A stretch of DNA of 9,451 nt from CAZSGN01 sp964606415 (GTDB lineage Bacteria; Bacteroidota; Bacteroidia; Bacteroidales; JBBRXJ01): assembly GCA_964606415.1 (NCBI GenBank), contig CAZSGN010000095.1:1-9451 (forward strand), written 5' to 3'. This document shows, piece after piece, positions 1-6,232 of this stretch (position 1 is its first letter; each line of letters opens with the position of its first letter). The translations under genes were made by a program, and so were the position numbers. The notes below the pieces were generated by a model. The model did no database searches, was not told the DNA's origin, and saw nothing but the letters and a program-made list of their open reading frames with translations.

Positions 1-103
1 TATTTTATCTACATATAAACAATTTGCAAGCTTTCATTAAATTAGTGGTAGAACCTTCTAAAAATACTGTTTGACAGATAATTAGTATTTGGTTCAAATG
101 GCT

Positions 104-124
104 GTTGGCGGTTGGCGGTTGGCA
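104..124. repeat. Three tandem GTTGGC(G/A) heptamers
   Basis: Three head-to-tail copies of a 7-base unit, GTTGGCG, GTTGGCG and GTTGGCA, run without a gap in otherwise AT-rich intergenic DNA. The first two copies are identical and the third differs in its last base. This is a short simple-sequence array, and no function can be read from it. My inference is that it belongs to a class of degenerate heptamer runs scattered between genes in some Bacteroidetes genomes; a genome-wide count of the unit would test that. Confidence 0.7.
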
Positions 125-187
125 AAGAAATGCATAGCTGGTAATGTTATAATGGTTTAAAATAGTCATGAATACCCCCCTCTTCTT

Positions 188-207
188 CCGCAAGAGACCG
201 CTTGCGG
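188..207. other. GC-rich hairpin, 7-bp perfect stem
   Basis: CCGCAAG at 188-194 pairs with CTTGCGG at 201-207 around a 6-base loop. Neither strand has a T-run after the stem, so it is not a standard intrinsic terminator. It lies about 60 bases before the U32 start and could be the 3' structure of a gene beyond the left edge or a remnant of a small repeat element. Its role is unknown. Confidence 0.45.
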
Positions 208-238
208 CAGGATTAGAATAATAAAAAAGCACGGGACT

Positions 239-265
239 TTTGTCAGATAAAAATAGTTAATTTTG
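239..265 (+). promoter_or_regulatory. Candidate Bacteroidetes promoter before the U32 gene
   Basis: TAATTTTG at 258-265 fits the Bacteroidetes -7 consensus TAnnTTTG, and TTTG at 239-242 could serve as the -33 element. The 15-base spacer is shorter than usual for this promoter class. The -7 box ends only 4 bases before the ATG at 270, so transcription from it would begin at or next to the start codon and give a leaderless or nearly leaderless mRNA. The match may be coincidental in AT-rich DNA. Confidence 0.3.
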
Positions 266-269
266 CCCT

Positions 270-1532
270 ATGGAATTTAAACGGGAAGACATTGAACTTA
301 TGGCGCCAGTTGGCTCATTCGAGTCGCTGCAAGCAGCCATACAGGGTGGTGCTGATGCCATATATTTTGGCCTTGGCAAGCTCAATATGCGGTCTCAATC
401 AACCATTAATTTCACAGCAAATGACCTGGCCGAATTAACCAGGATAGCCAAAAATGCGGGAATAAAAACATATCTTACCATCAACACCGTCATATATGAT
501 AAGGAATTGGCGGAAATGCGTCAAACCGTGGACCTTGCCCGCCAGCATAACATCTCAGCAATTATCGCCTCCGATCATGCGGTAGTGAACTATGCACGGG
601 AGCAAGGCATGGAAGTACATGCATCAACCCAATTAAACATCAGCAACACCGAAGCACTCCGCCATTATAGCCAATGGGTGGATGTTGCCGTTCTTGCCAG
701 GGAACTTAACCTTGAGCAGGTCAGGCATATCTCTGAACAAATCAAAAAAGAAAATATCAAAGGGCCCGCAGGCAGACCTGTTGGACTTGAAATGTTCATT
801 CACGGTGCCCTTTGTATGTCTATATCCGGTAAATGCTATCTCAGCCTGCACGAAAAAAATAAAAGTGCGAATCGCGGCCAATGCCTGCAAACCTGCCGGA
901 AAAAATACCTGGTAACAGAAAATGAATCCGGTGAAGAACTGGAAATTGACCATGAATATATCATGTCCCCCAAAGATCTTTGCACCCTTCACTTTCTAAA
1001 TAAAATAATTGATGCCGGCATTACCGTTCTTAAAATTGAAGGGCGGGCCCGCTCTCCAGAGTATGTCAAAACCGTAACCCAGGTATACAACGAAGCCCTT
1101 CATGCAATTATTGACGGTTACTTTGATCAATATCATATAGATAATTGGATGGAGCAATTATCTATGGTTTTCAACCGGGGCTTCTGGGATGGATACTACC
1201 TGGGGCAACGGCTTGGAGAATGGAGCCATATTTATGGGTCAAAAGCAACCATGAAAAAGACATACGTTGGTAAAATAACCAATTACTACACCAAATTAGG
1301 TGTGGCAGAGGTGAAAATGGAAAGCGGCGAATTAAAAACCGGTGACCAGATACTGATTACCGGCCCTACAACCGGTGTAATAGAAACAAAAATTGAAGAA
1401 ATACGAGTGGACTTAAAAACAACCCCATCAACACACAAAGGAGAACTTTGCTCCATCCCCGTCAAACAATTTCTCAGACGGTCGGATAAAATTTACAGAT
1501 GGACAGAACGGGAACAGGTTAAAATCAATTAA
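270..1532 (+). CDS. U32-family protein, putative Fe-S RNA hydroxylase (annotated as peptidase U32)
   Basis: This 420-residue protein belongs to peptidase family U32. The family signature E-x-F-x2-G-A-x-C-x4-G-x-C-x-x-S is seen at residues 174-192 (E174, F176, G179, C182, G187, C189, S192). The N-terminal part (residues 8-33, with APVGS and GADAIYFG) is the usual start of the TIM-barrel-like domain, and KIEGR (255-259) is also typical. Cysteines C182, C189, C205 (or C209) and C238 are spaced much like the [4Fe-4S] ligands of UbiU-type members. Characterised relatives of this size (TrhP/YegQ) help hydroxylate tRNA U34, and the larger RlhA hydroxylates 23S rRNA, so RNA hydroxylation is likelier than proteolysis. 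Residues from about 330 form a small beta-rich C-terminal domain. An in-frame TAA at 258-260 leaves ATG 270 as the first possible ATG start. There is no Shine-Dalgarno sequence. The family call is secure; the substrate is not. Confidence 0.9.
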   Translation: MEFKREDIELMAPVGSFESLQAAIQGGADAIYFGLGKLNMRSQSTINFTANDLAELTRIAKNAGIKTYLTINTVIYDKELAEMRQTVDLARQHNISAIIASDHAVVNYAREQGMEVHASTQLNISNTEALRHYSQWVDVAVLARELNLEQVRHISEQIKKENIKGPAGRPVGLEMFIHGALCMSISGKCYLSLHEKNKSANRGQCLQTCRKKYLVTENESGEELEIDHEYIMSPKDLCTLHFLNKIIDAGITVLKIEGRARSPEYVKTVTQVYNEALHAIIDGYFDQYHIDNWMEQLSMVFNRGFWDGYYLGQRLGEWSHIYGSKATMKKTYVGKITNYYTKLGVAEVKMESGELKTGDQILITGPTTGVIETKIEEIRVDLKTTPSTHKGELCSIPVKQFLRRSDKIYRWTEREQVKIN

Positions 1533-1629
1533 GTAGCTATCTTCTTTTCTATAAATCGGTTAAAAATAGTCATCTAAACAGTCCTGTTGATTAAAAGAAA
1601 AAAATCCACAATCGCTATTCAACAATCAT

Positions 1630-1637
1630 TAACTTTG
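1630..1637 (+). promoter_or_regulatory. Candidate -7 element before kdtA
   Basis: TAACTTTG matches the Bacteroidetes -7 consensus TAnnTTTG exactly and lies 15 bases before the kdtA ATG. No TTG stands at the expected distance for a -33 element (the nearest, at 1586-1588, is about 40 bases away). It is therefore a half-site only, but it sits in a sensible place and suggests that kdtA can be transcribed separately from the U32 gene. Confidence 0.3.
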
Positions 1638-1652
1638 TGAAAAAAAACAGTT

Positions 1653-2882
1653 ATGTGGATTATTTACCTTTTTTCTGTCCGGCTTTATGGGTTGATAATA
1701 AGTTTTGCCTCGGTTTTCAATAATAAAGCCCGGCAATTCATAAAAGGCCGCCGTCAATTATTCCAAAAATTAGAAGAACACATACCAACTCATGCAAAAA
1801 TCACCTGGTTTCACTGTGCATCATTAGGAGAATTTGAACAAGGGCGTCCCTTACTTGAAAAAATCAAAGAAACACAACCTGAGCAATTTATCCTGCTCAC
1901 TTTTTTTTCTCCATCAGGATATGAAATCAGAAAGAATGATCCGCTCGCTGATTATGTAAGCTACTTACCCCTTGATACTCCGGGAAATGCCAGGCATTTT
2001 ATTCGTTTAGTACAGCCCCGGCAGGTTTTTTTTATCAAATACGAATACTGGTATTTCTTTTTGCGTGAACTTGCCAGGAACAACACTCCAGTCTACCTTA
2101 TATCAGGCATTTTCCGTTCCGGGCAAATCTTTTTTAAATGGTACGGGTCCTTTTACAGAAAGATGCTTCGGTTTTTTTGTTATTTATTTGTTCAGGATCA
2201 GTCATCTGCTAATCTTCTTGAAGGCATAGGCATTAAGCATTACATAATCTCCGGAGATACCCGTTTCGACCGCGTACGCCAACTTGCAGAATCCAGTCCG
2301 GAACGGCCATTGATCAATGCCTTCTGCAATGACCACGAAGTGATTATTGCTGGCAGCACATGGCCTGCTGATGAAGAATTATTATGCAGCTACATCAATA
2401 ACCAACCGGCACCCCACAGCAAGTTTATCATTGCCCCTCACGAAATTCATCCATCCGGGATCAAGCAACTCGAAGAAATGCTCCAGGTAACCTCTATCCG
2501 GTACTCGCAACTCAGCAAAGAAATATCGACAGAACAAATCCGGGTCCTTATTATTGACAATATCGGGATGCTATCCTCGTTATATAAATACGGCAGCATC
2601 GCTTATATCGGGGGAGGCTTCGGCAAGGGGATTCATAACACGCTTGAAGCAGCCACGTATGGCTTACCGGTTTTATTTGGCCCGAAATACAAAAAATTTC
2701 TTGAAGCCGTTGAATTAGTAGCAATAAAAGCTGCTTTCCCCGTCAATAATAGCAGTGAAATAACCCAGACCATTGAAGCCTTGCGCCAGGATAATGATAA
2801 ACGGAAAACTGCCAGTCAATCAGCCAAAGGATATGTTCAATCCAGATCCGGCGCTATAAAAAAAATCATAACACACATTTAA
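1653..2882 (+). CDS. waaA: 3-deoxy-D-manno-octulosonic acid (Kdo) transferase
   Basis: WaaA (KdtA) is a GT30 glycosyltransferase that moves Kdo from CMP-Kdo onto lipid IVA at the inner face of the cytoplasmic membrane, the first core-sugar step of lipopolysaccharide assembly. The 409-residue length suits the Bacteroidetes form. A hydrophobic N-terminal segment (about 2-22) is the expected membrane anchor. The catalytic region reads FHCASLGEFEQGRP (53-66), with Glu60 at the place of the family's essential glutamate. Other landmarks are KYEYW (129-133), SGDTRFDRV (200-208), AGSTWPADEE (233-242), APHEIHP (261-267) and the sugar-nucleotide-binding stretch from GGGFGKG to LFGP (320-344). An in-frame TGA at 1638-1640 makes ATG 1653 the first possible ATG start. 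The gene lies 120 bases after the U32 gene on the same strand and has no obvious LPS neighbours here. From sequence alone one cannot tell whether it adds one or two Kdo residues. Confidence 0.95.
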   Translation: MWIIYLFSVRLYGLIISFASVFNNKARQFIKGRRQLFQKLEEHIPTHAKITWFHCASLGEFEQGRPLLEKIKETQPEQFILLTFFSPSGYEIRKNDPLADYVSYLPLDTPGNARHFIRLVQPRQVFFIKYEYWYFFLRELARNNTPVYLISGIFRSGQIFFKWYGSFYRKMLRFFCYLFVQDQSSANLLEGIGIKHYIISGDTRFDRVRQLAESSPERPLINAFCNDHEVIIAGSTWPADEELLCSYINNQPAPHSKFIIAPHEIHPSGIKQLEEMLQVTSIRYSQLSKEISTEQIRVLIIDNIGMLSSLYKYGSIAYIGGGFGKGIHNTLEAATYGLPVLFGPKYKKFLEAVELVAIKAAFPVNNSSEITQTIEALRQDNDKRKTASQSAKGYVQSRSGAIKKIITHI

Positions 2883-2902
2883 GGCACATCATTTGCAGTC
2901 AA

Positions 2903-2923
2903 TAATATTACCTGATAATATTA
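2903..2923. other. AT-only inverted repeat after waaA
   Basis: TAATATTA at 2903-2910 is repeated in inverted orientation at 2916-2923 around a 5-base spacer (CCTGA), giving an 8-bp perfect stem. It starts 21 bases after the waaA stop. No T-run follows, so a strong intrinsic terminator is unlikely. It could be a weak 3' structure or a binding site for a dimeric regulator of nrdJ; neither can be proven from sequence. Confidence 0.4.
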
Positions 2924-2927
2924 AAAC

Positions 2928-2958
2928 CCTGTCAATTTGCGTATTAGCACGCAACAGG
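2928..2958 (+). other. Bulged hairpin in the nrdJ upstream region
   Basis: TTGCGT (2937-2942) pairs with ACGCAA (2949-2954) around the loop ATTAGC. CCTG (2928-2931) extends the stem with CAGG (2955-2958) across a 5-base bulge on the left arm. Ten paired bases in 31 nt make this the most stable-looking structure in the gap. It lies 190 bases before the nrdJ ATG and right after the AT-only inverted repeat. It may be the transcript end of waaA or part of a structured nrdJ leader. Confidence 0.4.
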
Positions 2959-3083
2959 AGCCATTTTAAGGAATCAAATCCCGGGCATTTCAAGCTTTAT
3001 GCCATGAAATTCTTTTATATCAGGGCTTTTGAAGTAGTCGTTAATAACTAATCAGAAATGTTAATAAATACAAGCCTTAGCAA

Positions 3084-3114
3084 TTGACCTGTATAATTTC
3101 AAATACATAACTTG
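3084..3114 (+). promoter_or_regulatory. Weak candidate promoter for nrdJ
   Basis: TTG at 3084-3086 is followed after 21 bases by TAACTTG at 3108-3114, which is one T short of the Bacteroidetes -7 consensus TAnnTTTG. The spacing is within the range reported for this promoter class, and transcription would begin roughly 25-30 bases before the ATG at 3148. The imperfect -7 element keeps this tentative. Confidence 0.22.
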
Positions 3115-3147
3115 CATCTTGTTAATTGATCCCTAAACAAACCCACA

Positions 3148-5778
3148 ATGATGCATACAAATAACATTTCTACAGGTAATAAACAAAAAGAAGCCTTAAA
3201 AAAGGAAGATAAAGTAATGAACATTGAAAAGCAAGCTGTGAAAAAGAAAAAAGAAAAAGATCAATCGTATAAATACGACGAGGTGGTCAAGGCTGCCAAG
3301 GAATACTTCAACGGCGATGAGCTTGCTGCAACAGTCTGGGCTAATAAATATGCCTTAAAGGATTCCTATGGCAATATTTATGAGCGCACGCCGGATGAGA
3401 TGCACCGCAGGCTGGCACGTGAACTGGCACGTATTGACAATAAATACCCTAATCCGCTTCCGGAAGAAAAAATTTATGAGCTATTAAAAGGATTTAAATA
3501 TATTGTTCCGCAAGGCGGACCAATGACAGGAATTGGCAACCAATACCAGATTGCATCACTTTCTAATTGTTTTGTCATAGGTAACGAGGGGCCTTCTGAC
3601 TCCTATGGCGGCATCCTCAAAACAGACCAGGAACAGGTTCAACTCATGAAAAGACGCGGCGGTGTTGGCCACGATCTTTCTCATATTCGTCCCGGCGGAA
3701 GCCCGGTATTAAACAGTGCGCTTACTTCAACAGGAGTTGTGCCTTTCATGGAACGTTACTCGAATTCAACAAGAGAAGTAGCCCAGGATGGGCGGCGAGG
3801 TGCATTAATGCTGACAATATCCATTAAACACCCGGACGCAGAACATTTTATAGATGCAAAACTGGAAAAAGGAAAAGTAACTGGCGCCAATGTGTCGGTT
3901 AAAATTGATCATGAATTCATGAACGCTGTGATCAATGATACCACTTATATCCAGCAATACCCGATAGATTCTGACAACCCTGCTTTTACAAAAGAAATCA
4001 AGGCCTCGGAACTTTGGGCTAAAATTATTCATAATGCCTGGAAATCAGCCGAACCGGGCATCATGTTCTGGGATAAAGTCATTGATGAATCCGTCCCCGA
4101 TTCTTATCAAAAATATGGTTTTAAAACAGTAGCCACCAATCCATGCGGAGAAATTCCCCTATGTCCTTACGACAGTTGCCGGCTACTGGCAATCAATCTG
4201 TATAGCTATGTAGAAGAACCTTTCACAGAAAAAGCCCATTTCAATTTCGGACTATTCAAGGAGCACGTTGCCCATGCGCAAAGACTAATGGACAATATTA
4301 TCGATCTTGAGCTGGAAAAGATTGATGGCATTCTTGATAAAATAGGTAATGATCCGGAAGAAGATGAGGTCAAACGTGTCGAACGGAAATTATGGGAGAA
4401 AATAAAAATCAAGGCACTTGAGGGACGGAGAACAGGTATCGGGATTACTGGTGAAGGAGATATGCTGGCCGGACTCAATTTGGTTTACGGCAGTGAAAAT
4501 GCAATTGATTTTTCTGAAGAAATACATAAAACCCTGGCTATTGAAGCTTACCGTTCATCCACACACCTTGCCAGAGACCGGGGGGCTTTTGAAGTTTATG
4601 ATTCACATCTCGAAAAAGACAATGTCTTTATCAACCGGCTTAAAAACGAAGATGAACAATTGTACAGAGATATGATCCGTTATGGCAGACGGAATATTGC
4701 CCTGCTGACCATAGCACCTACAGGGACAACCAGTCTTATGACCCAAACAACATCTGGCATTGAACCCGTTTTCCTTCCGGTTTATAAAAGAAGAAGAAAA
4801 GTAAACCCCAATGACGCCTCGGTAAACGTCTCATTTGTAGACGAAGTGGGTGATGCATGGGAAGAATACAATGTTTTTCATCACAAATTCAGGACATGGC
4901 TGGAAGTTAACGGTTATGACATTGAAGATGTGAAAAAATATGACCAAAAAACGCTGGACAACCTCGTCAAACAGTCCCCTTATTACAAAGCCACATCCAA
5001 TGACGTTGACTGGGTCAGTAAGGTAAAAATGCAAGGACGCATACAACAATGGGTCGATCATTCTATTAGCGTAACTATTAACCTGCCCAATGATGCAAAA
5101 GAAGAATTGGTAGGACAACTTTACATTACTGCATGGGAAAGCGGATGCAAAGGGGCAACCGTTTACCGGGACGGCTCCAGGGACGGAGTGCTGTTAAGCG
5201 TCAAAGAGAAAAAGGATGAACCAGTACTTAAACCGAAAAAAAGACCTAAAGAACTGGATGCCGAAGTGGTCAGATTCAATAACAACAATGAAGAATGGAT
5301 CGCTTTTGTAGGCATCTACCAGGGAAGGCCTTACGAGATATTTACCGGGCTTGTGGATAACGAAGTTATGCCCATTCCTAAGTCCATCAAAAAAGGGAAA
5401 ATCATTAAGGTAAAGGAGCAAAATAAACATACCCGTTATGATTTCCAATATACGGACAAATATGGATATGAAAATACCATTGGTGGCATTTCACACATGT
5501 TCAATAAAGAATTCTGGAACTATGCTAAACTAATATCCAGCGTGCTGCGTTACGGAATGCCTATTGAAGATGTTGTTAATCTCGTCGACGGCATGCATCT
5601 TGATAGTGAAACGATTAACACATGGAAAAACGGGGTTGTTCGTGCACTTAAACGATATATTCCTGACGGAACAAAACCGAAAACAGGCAGTAAATGTCCG
5701 GAATGCGAATCGGATGACCTTATTTACCAGGAAGGTTGCCTGATATGCCAAAGCTGCGGACACTCCAAGTGTGGTTAA
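3148..5778 (+). CDS. nrdJ: Adenosylcobalamin-dependent (class II) ribonucleotide reductase
   Basis: NrdJ reduces ribonucleotides to deoxyribonucleotides with a thiyl radical generated by adenosylcobalamin, so it needs no oxygen and no partner subunit. The 876-residue protein carries the expected residues: C141 (in LSNCFV) and C344 (in CRLLAINL) as the redox pair, and N331, C333 and E335 in NPCGE as the active-site triad with the thiyl cysteine. These spacings agree with those of the Thermotoga enzyme as I recall them. APTGTTS (523-529) is the phosphate-binding loop. Residues of about 700-835 resemble the TSCPD-type extra domain of this subclass. The tail has C850-x2-C853 and C864-x2-C867-x2-C870, ending KCG with C875, the usual zinc-ribbon-like, redox-active end. 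There is no N-terminal ATP-cone, so dATP activity control is probably absent. The first 40 residues are Lys-rich and poorly conserved. An in-frame TGA at 3127-3129 makes ATG 3148 the earliest ATG; Met24 (ATG 3217) is a rival start. Confidence 0.96.
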   Translation: MMHTNNISTGNKQKEALKKEDKVMNIEKQAVKKKKEKDQSYKYDEVVKAAKEYFNGDELAATVWANKYALKDSYGNIYERTPDEMHRRLARELARIDNKYPNPLPEEKIYELLKGFKYIVPQGGPMTGIGNQYQIASLSNCFVIGNEGPSDSYGGILKTDQEQVQLMKRRGGVGHDLSHIRPGGSPVLNSALTSTGVVPFMERYSNSTREVAQDGRRGALMLTISIKHPDAEHFIDAKLEKGKVTGANVSVKIDHEFMNAVINDTTYIQQYPIDSDNPAFTKEIKASELWAKIIHNAWKSAEPGIMFWDKVIDESVPDSYQKYGFKTVATNPCGEIPLCPYDSCRLLAINLYSYVEEPFTEKAHFNFGLFKEHVAHAQRLMDNIIDLELEKIDGILDKIGNDPEEDEVKRVERKLWEKIKIKALEGRRTGIGITGEGDMLAGLNLVYGSENAIDFSEEIHKTLAIEAYRSSTHLARDRGAFEVYDSHLEKDNVFINRLKNEDEQLYRDMIRYGRRNIALLTIAPTGTTSLMTQTTSGIEPVFLPVYKRRRKVNPNDASVNVSFVDEVGDAWEEYNVFHHKFRTWLEVNGYDIEDVKKYDQKTLDNLVKQSPYYKATSNDVDWVSKVKMQGRIQQWVDHSISVTINLPNDAKEELVGQLYITAWESGCKGATVYRDGSRDGVLLSVKEKKDEPVLKPKKRPKELDAEVVRFNNNNEEWIAFVGIYQGRPYEIFTGLVDNEVMPIPKSIKKGKIIKVKEQNKHTRYDFQYTDKYGYENTIGGISHMFNKEFWNYAKLISSVLRYGMPIEDVVNLVDGMHLDSETINTWKNGVVRALKRYIPDGTKPKTGSKCPECESDDLIYQEGCLICQSCGHSKCG
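3202..3219 (+). promoter_or_regulatory. SD-like sequence before an internal nrdJ ATG
   Basis: AAGGAAG at 3202-3208 lies about 10 bases before an in-frame ATG at 3217-3219, codon 24 of nrdJ. None of the other starts in the window has such a purine-rich site, and the upstream ATG at 3148 has none. Translation may therefore start at codon 24, giving an 853-residue enzyme that loses only a Lys-rich, probably disordered stretch. The stretch is itself A-rich coding sequence, so chance is a fair alternative. Confidence 0.35.
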
Positions 5779-5821
5779 TTATTGTTTATGATTTGCCAAT
5801 AAAGAAATAAAAAACATATCT

Positions 5822-6010
5822 ATGAAAGGAAAAGAAATCATCTGCCATTGCCACAAGATCAGTAAAGAAGAAATCCTGGAAAATATTATAAACAATGGGG
5901 AACTGGATATAGAAGAAATCAAAGAAGAAACAAGTGCCGCAACAGGCTGTGGAATTTGCCTTATCGACATCGAAGAAATAGCAATAGAAAACAAGCAACA
6001 ACAGCAATGA
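5822..6010 (+). CDS. Small BFD-like [2Fe-2S]-binding protein
   Basis: This 62-residue protein is essentially one bacterioferritin-associated-ferredoxin-like (BFD, Fer2_BFD) domain. Cysteines C8 and C10 (CHC) and C43 and C46 (CGIC) give C-x-C-x32-C-x2-C, the ligand spacing of the family, which binds a [2Fe-2S] cluster in a small helical fold. The middle (about 15-40) is acidic and helix-like, and the tail ends in four glutamines. Family members act alone as electron carriers (Bfd releases iron from bacterioferritin) or as domains of nitrite reductases, NifU and oxidoreductases. Here no ferritin gene is visible; the gene begins 43 bases after nrdJ on the same strand, with no terminator or clear promoter between, so co-transcription is likely. 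A redox or regulatory link to NrdJ is inference. The ATG at 5822 has no SD sequence, and an in-frame TGA at 5789-5791 limits upstream extension. Confidence 0.87.
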   Translation: MKGKEIICHCHKISKEEILENIINNGELDIEEIKEETSAATGCGICLIDIEEIAIENKQQQQ

Positions 6011-6021
6011 AATTTCTTTCC

Positions 6022-6104
6022 GCTGCATCTTTAAGCAAAAGATACTGCATGGCAATAACATATATGTGGCCACATAATAGCCTGTGAAAATTTGTCAATG
6101 CAGC
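6022..6104. other. Long-range inverted repeat GCTGCAT / ATGCAGC
   Basis: GCTGCAT at 6022-6028 and its exact reverse complement ATGCAGC at 6098-6104 flank the 14-bp palindrome in this gap. The first arm begins 11 bases after the BFD-like stop codon. Pairing would close a large loop in a transcript reading out of nrdJ-BFD. No T-run follows the second arm. Seven bases of pairing across about 70 nt is weak evidence on its own. Confidence 0.3.
6063..6076. promoter_or_regulatory. Perfect 14-bp palindrome, candidate operator
   Basis: TATGTGGCCACATA is fully self-complementary with no central spacer. It lies between the BFD-like gene and the sensor gene, about 40 bases before the -33 element and 60 bases before the -7 element of the sensor's candidate promoter. 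A loop-free palindrome makes a poor RNA hairpin but a typical binding site for a dimeric DNA-binding protein. Which regulator would bind, and which gene it would affect, cannot be read from the window. Confidence 0.35.
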
Positions 6105-6114
6105 ATCAAATTCC

Positions 6115-6145
6115 TTGTTTTTAAAATTAATAGCTGCTATATTTG
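6115..6145 (+). promoter_or_regulatory. Bacteroidetes-type promoter for the sensor gene
   Basis: TTG at 6115-6117 and TATATTTG at 6138-6145 are separated by 20 bases, a good match to the TTG-N17-23-TAnnTTTG promoter of Bacteroidetes primary sigma factors. The -7 element matches at every fixed position, and its left end overlaps the odd-centred palindrome ATAGC-T-GCTAT at 6130-6140. Transcription would begin near 6150, giving a leader of about 120 nt before the ATG at 6270. This is the best promoter match in the window. Confidence 0.5.
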
Positions 6146-6221
6146 ACAGTATAATCATGGGATTAAACCACAAACATAGCAGCTGGTTAATAATAAAATA
6201 AAAACAGTAGCAGCATTTTGC

Positions 6222-6232
6222 TTTTTTTTTTT
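6222..6232 (+). repeat. T11 homopolymer in the sensor leader
   Basis: Eleven consecutive T residues follow a small stem (AGCA at 6209-6212 with TGCT near 6219-6222) and end 37 bases before the ATG at 6270. The stem is too short for a confident intrinsic terminator, but hairpin-plus-U-tract order is present, so partial attenuation is possible. Such tracts are also prone to slippage. Either role is inference. Confidence 0.35.

Larger units (their letters stand above)
1..269. other. Non-coding left flank
   Basis: No convincing gene lies in this stretch. A 75-codon open frame exists on the minus strand, but it runs through a heptamer repeat and a hairpin and resembles no family I know. The region holds the GTTGGCG heptamer run, a GC-rich hairpin at 188-207, a C-rich patch near 174-180 and a candidate promoter just before the U32 gene. 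Its composition is AT-rich apart from the repeat and the hairpin. Confidence 0.6.
2883..3147 (+). other. 265-bp gap before nrdJ, no gene seen
   Basis: The gap holds the two inverted repeats described separately. Further short self-complementary words occur near 2986-3012, where GGCAT can pair with ATGCC or ATTTCA with TGAAAT. A weak promoter-like pair follows near the gene. I looked for the conserved cobalamin-riboswitch core and for NrdR-box-like sequence and recognise neither. No open frame of interest is present. Confidence 0.5.

Noticed and set aside
5..232. 75-codon open frame on the minus strand in the left flank
   Set aside because: It translates through a simple heptamer repeat and a hairpin, has no recognisable family or motif, and its composition looks non-coding.
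154..1573. Near-identical 16-base words GGTTTAAAATAGTCAT (154-169) and GGTTAAAAATAGTCAT (1558-1573) flanking the U32 gene
   Set aside because: 15 of 16 bases match, but one such AT-rich pair is roughly what chance gives in a window of this size. There is no sign of a mobile element or target-site duplication.
2883..3147. Cobalamin riboswitch before the B12-dependent nrdJ
   Set aside because: I could not find the conserved core or B12-box-like sequence; the hairpins present do not form the expected architecture. A covariance scan would settle it.
5779..5821. Separate promoter for the BFD-like gene (TATGATTTG near 5787)
   Set aside because: The element has three rather than two bases between TA and TTTG and no -33 partner; co-transcription with nrdJ is simpler.
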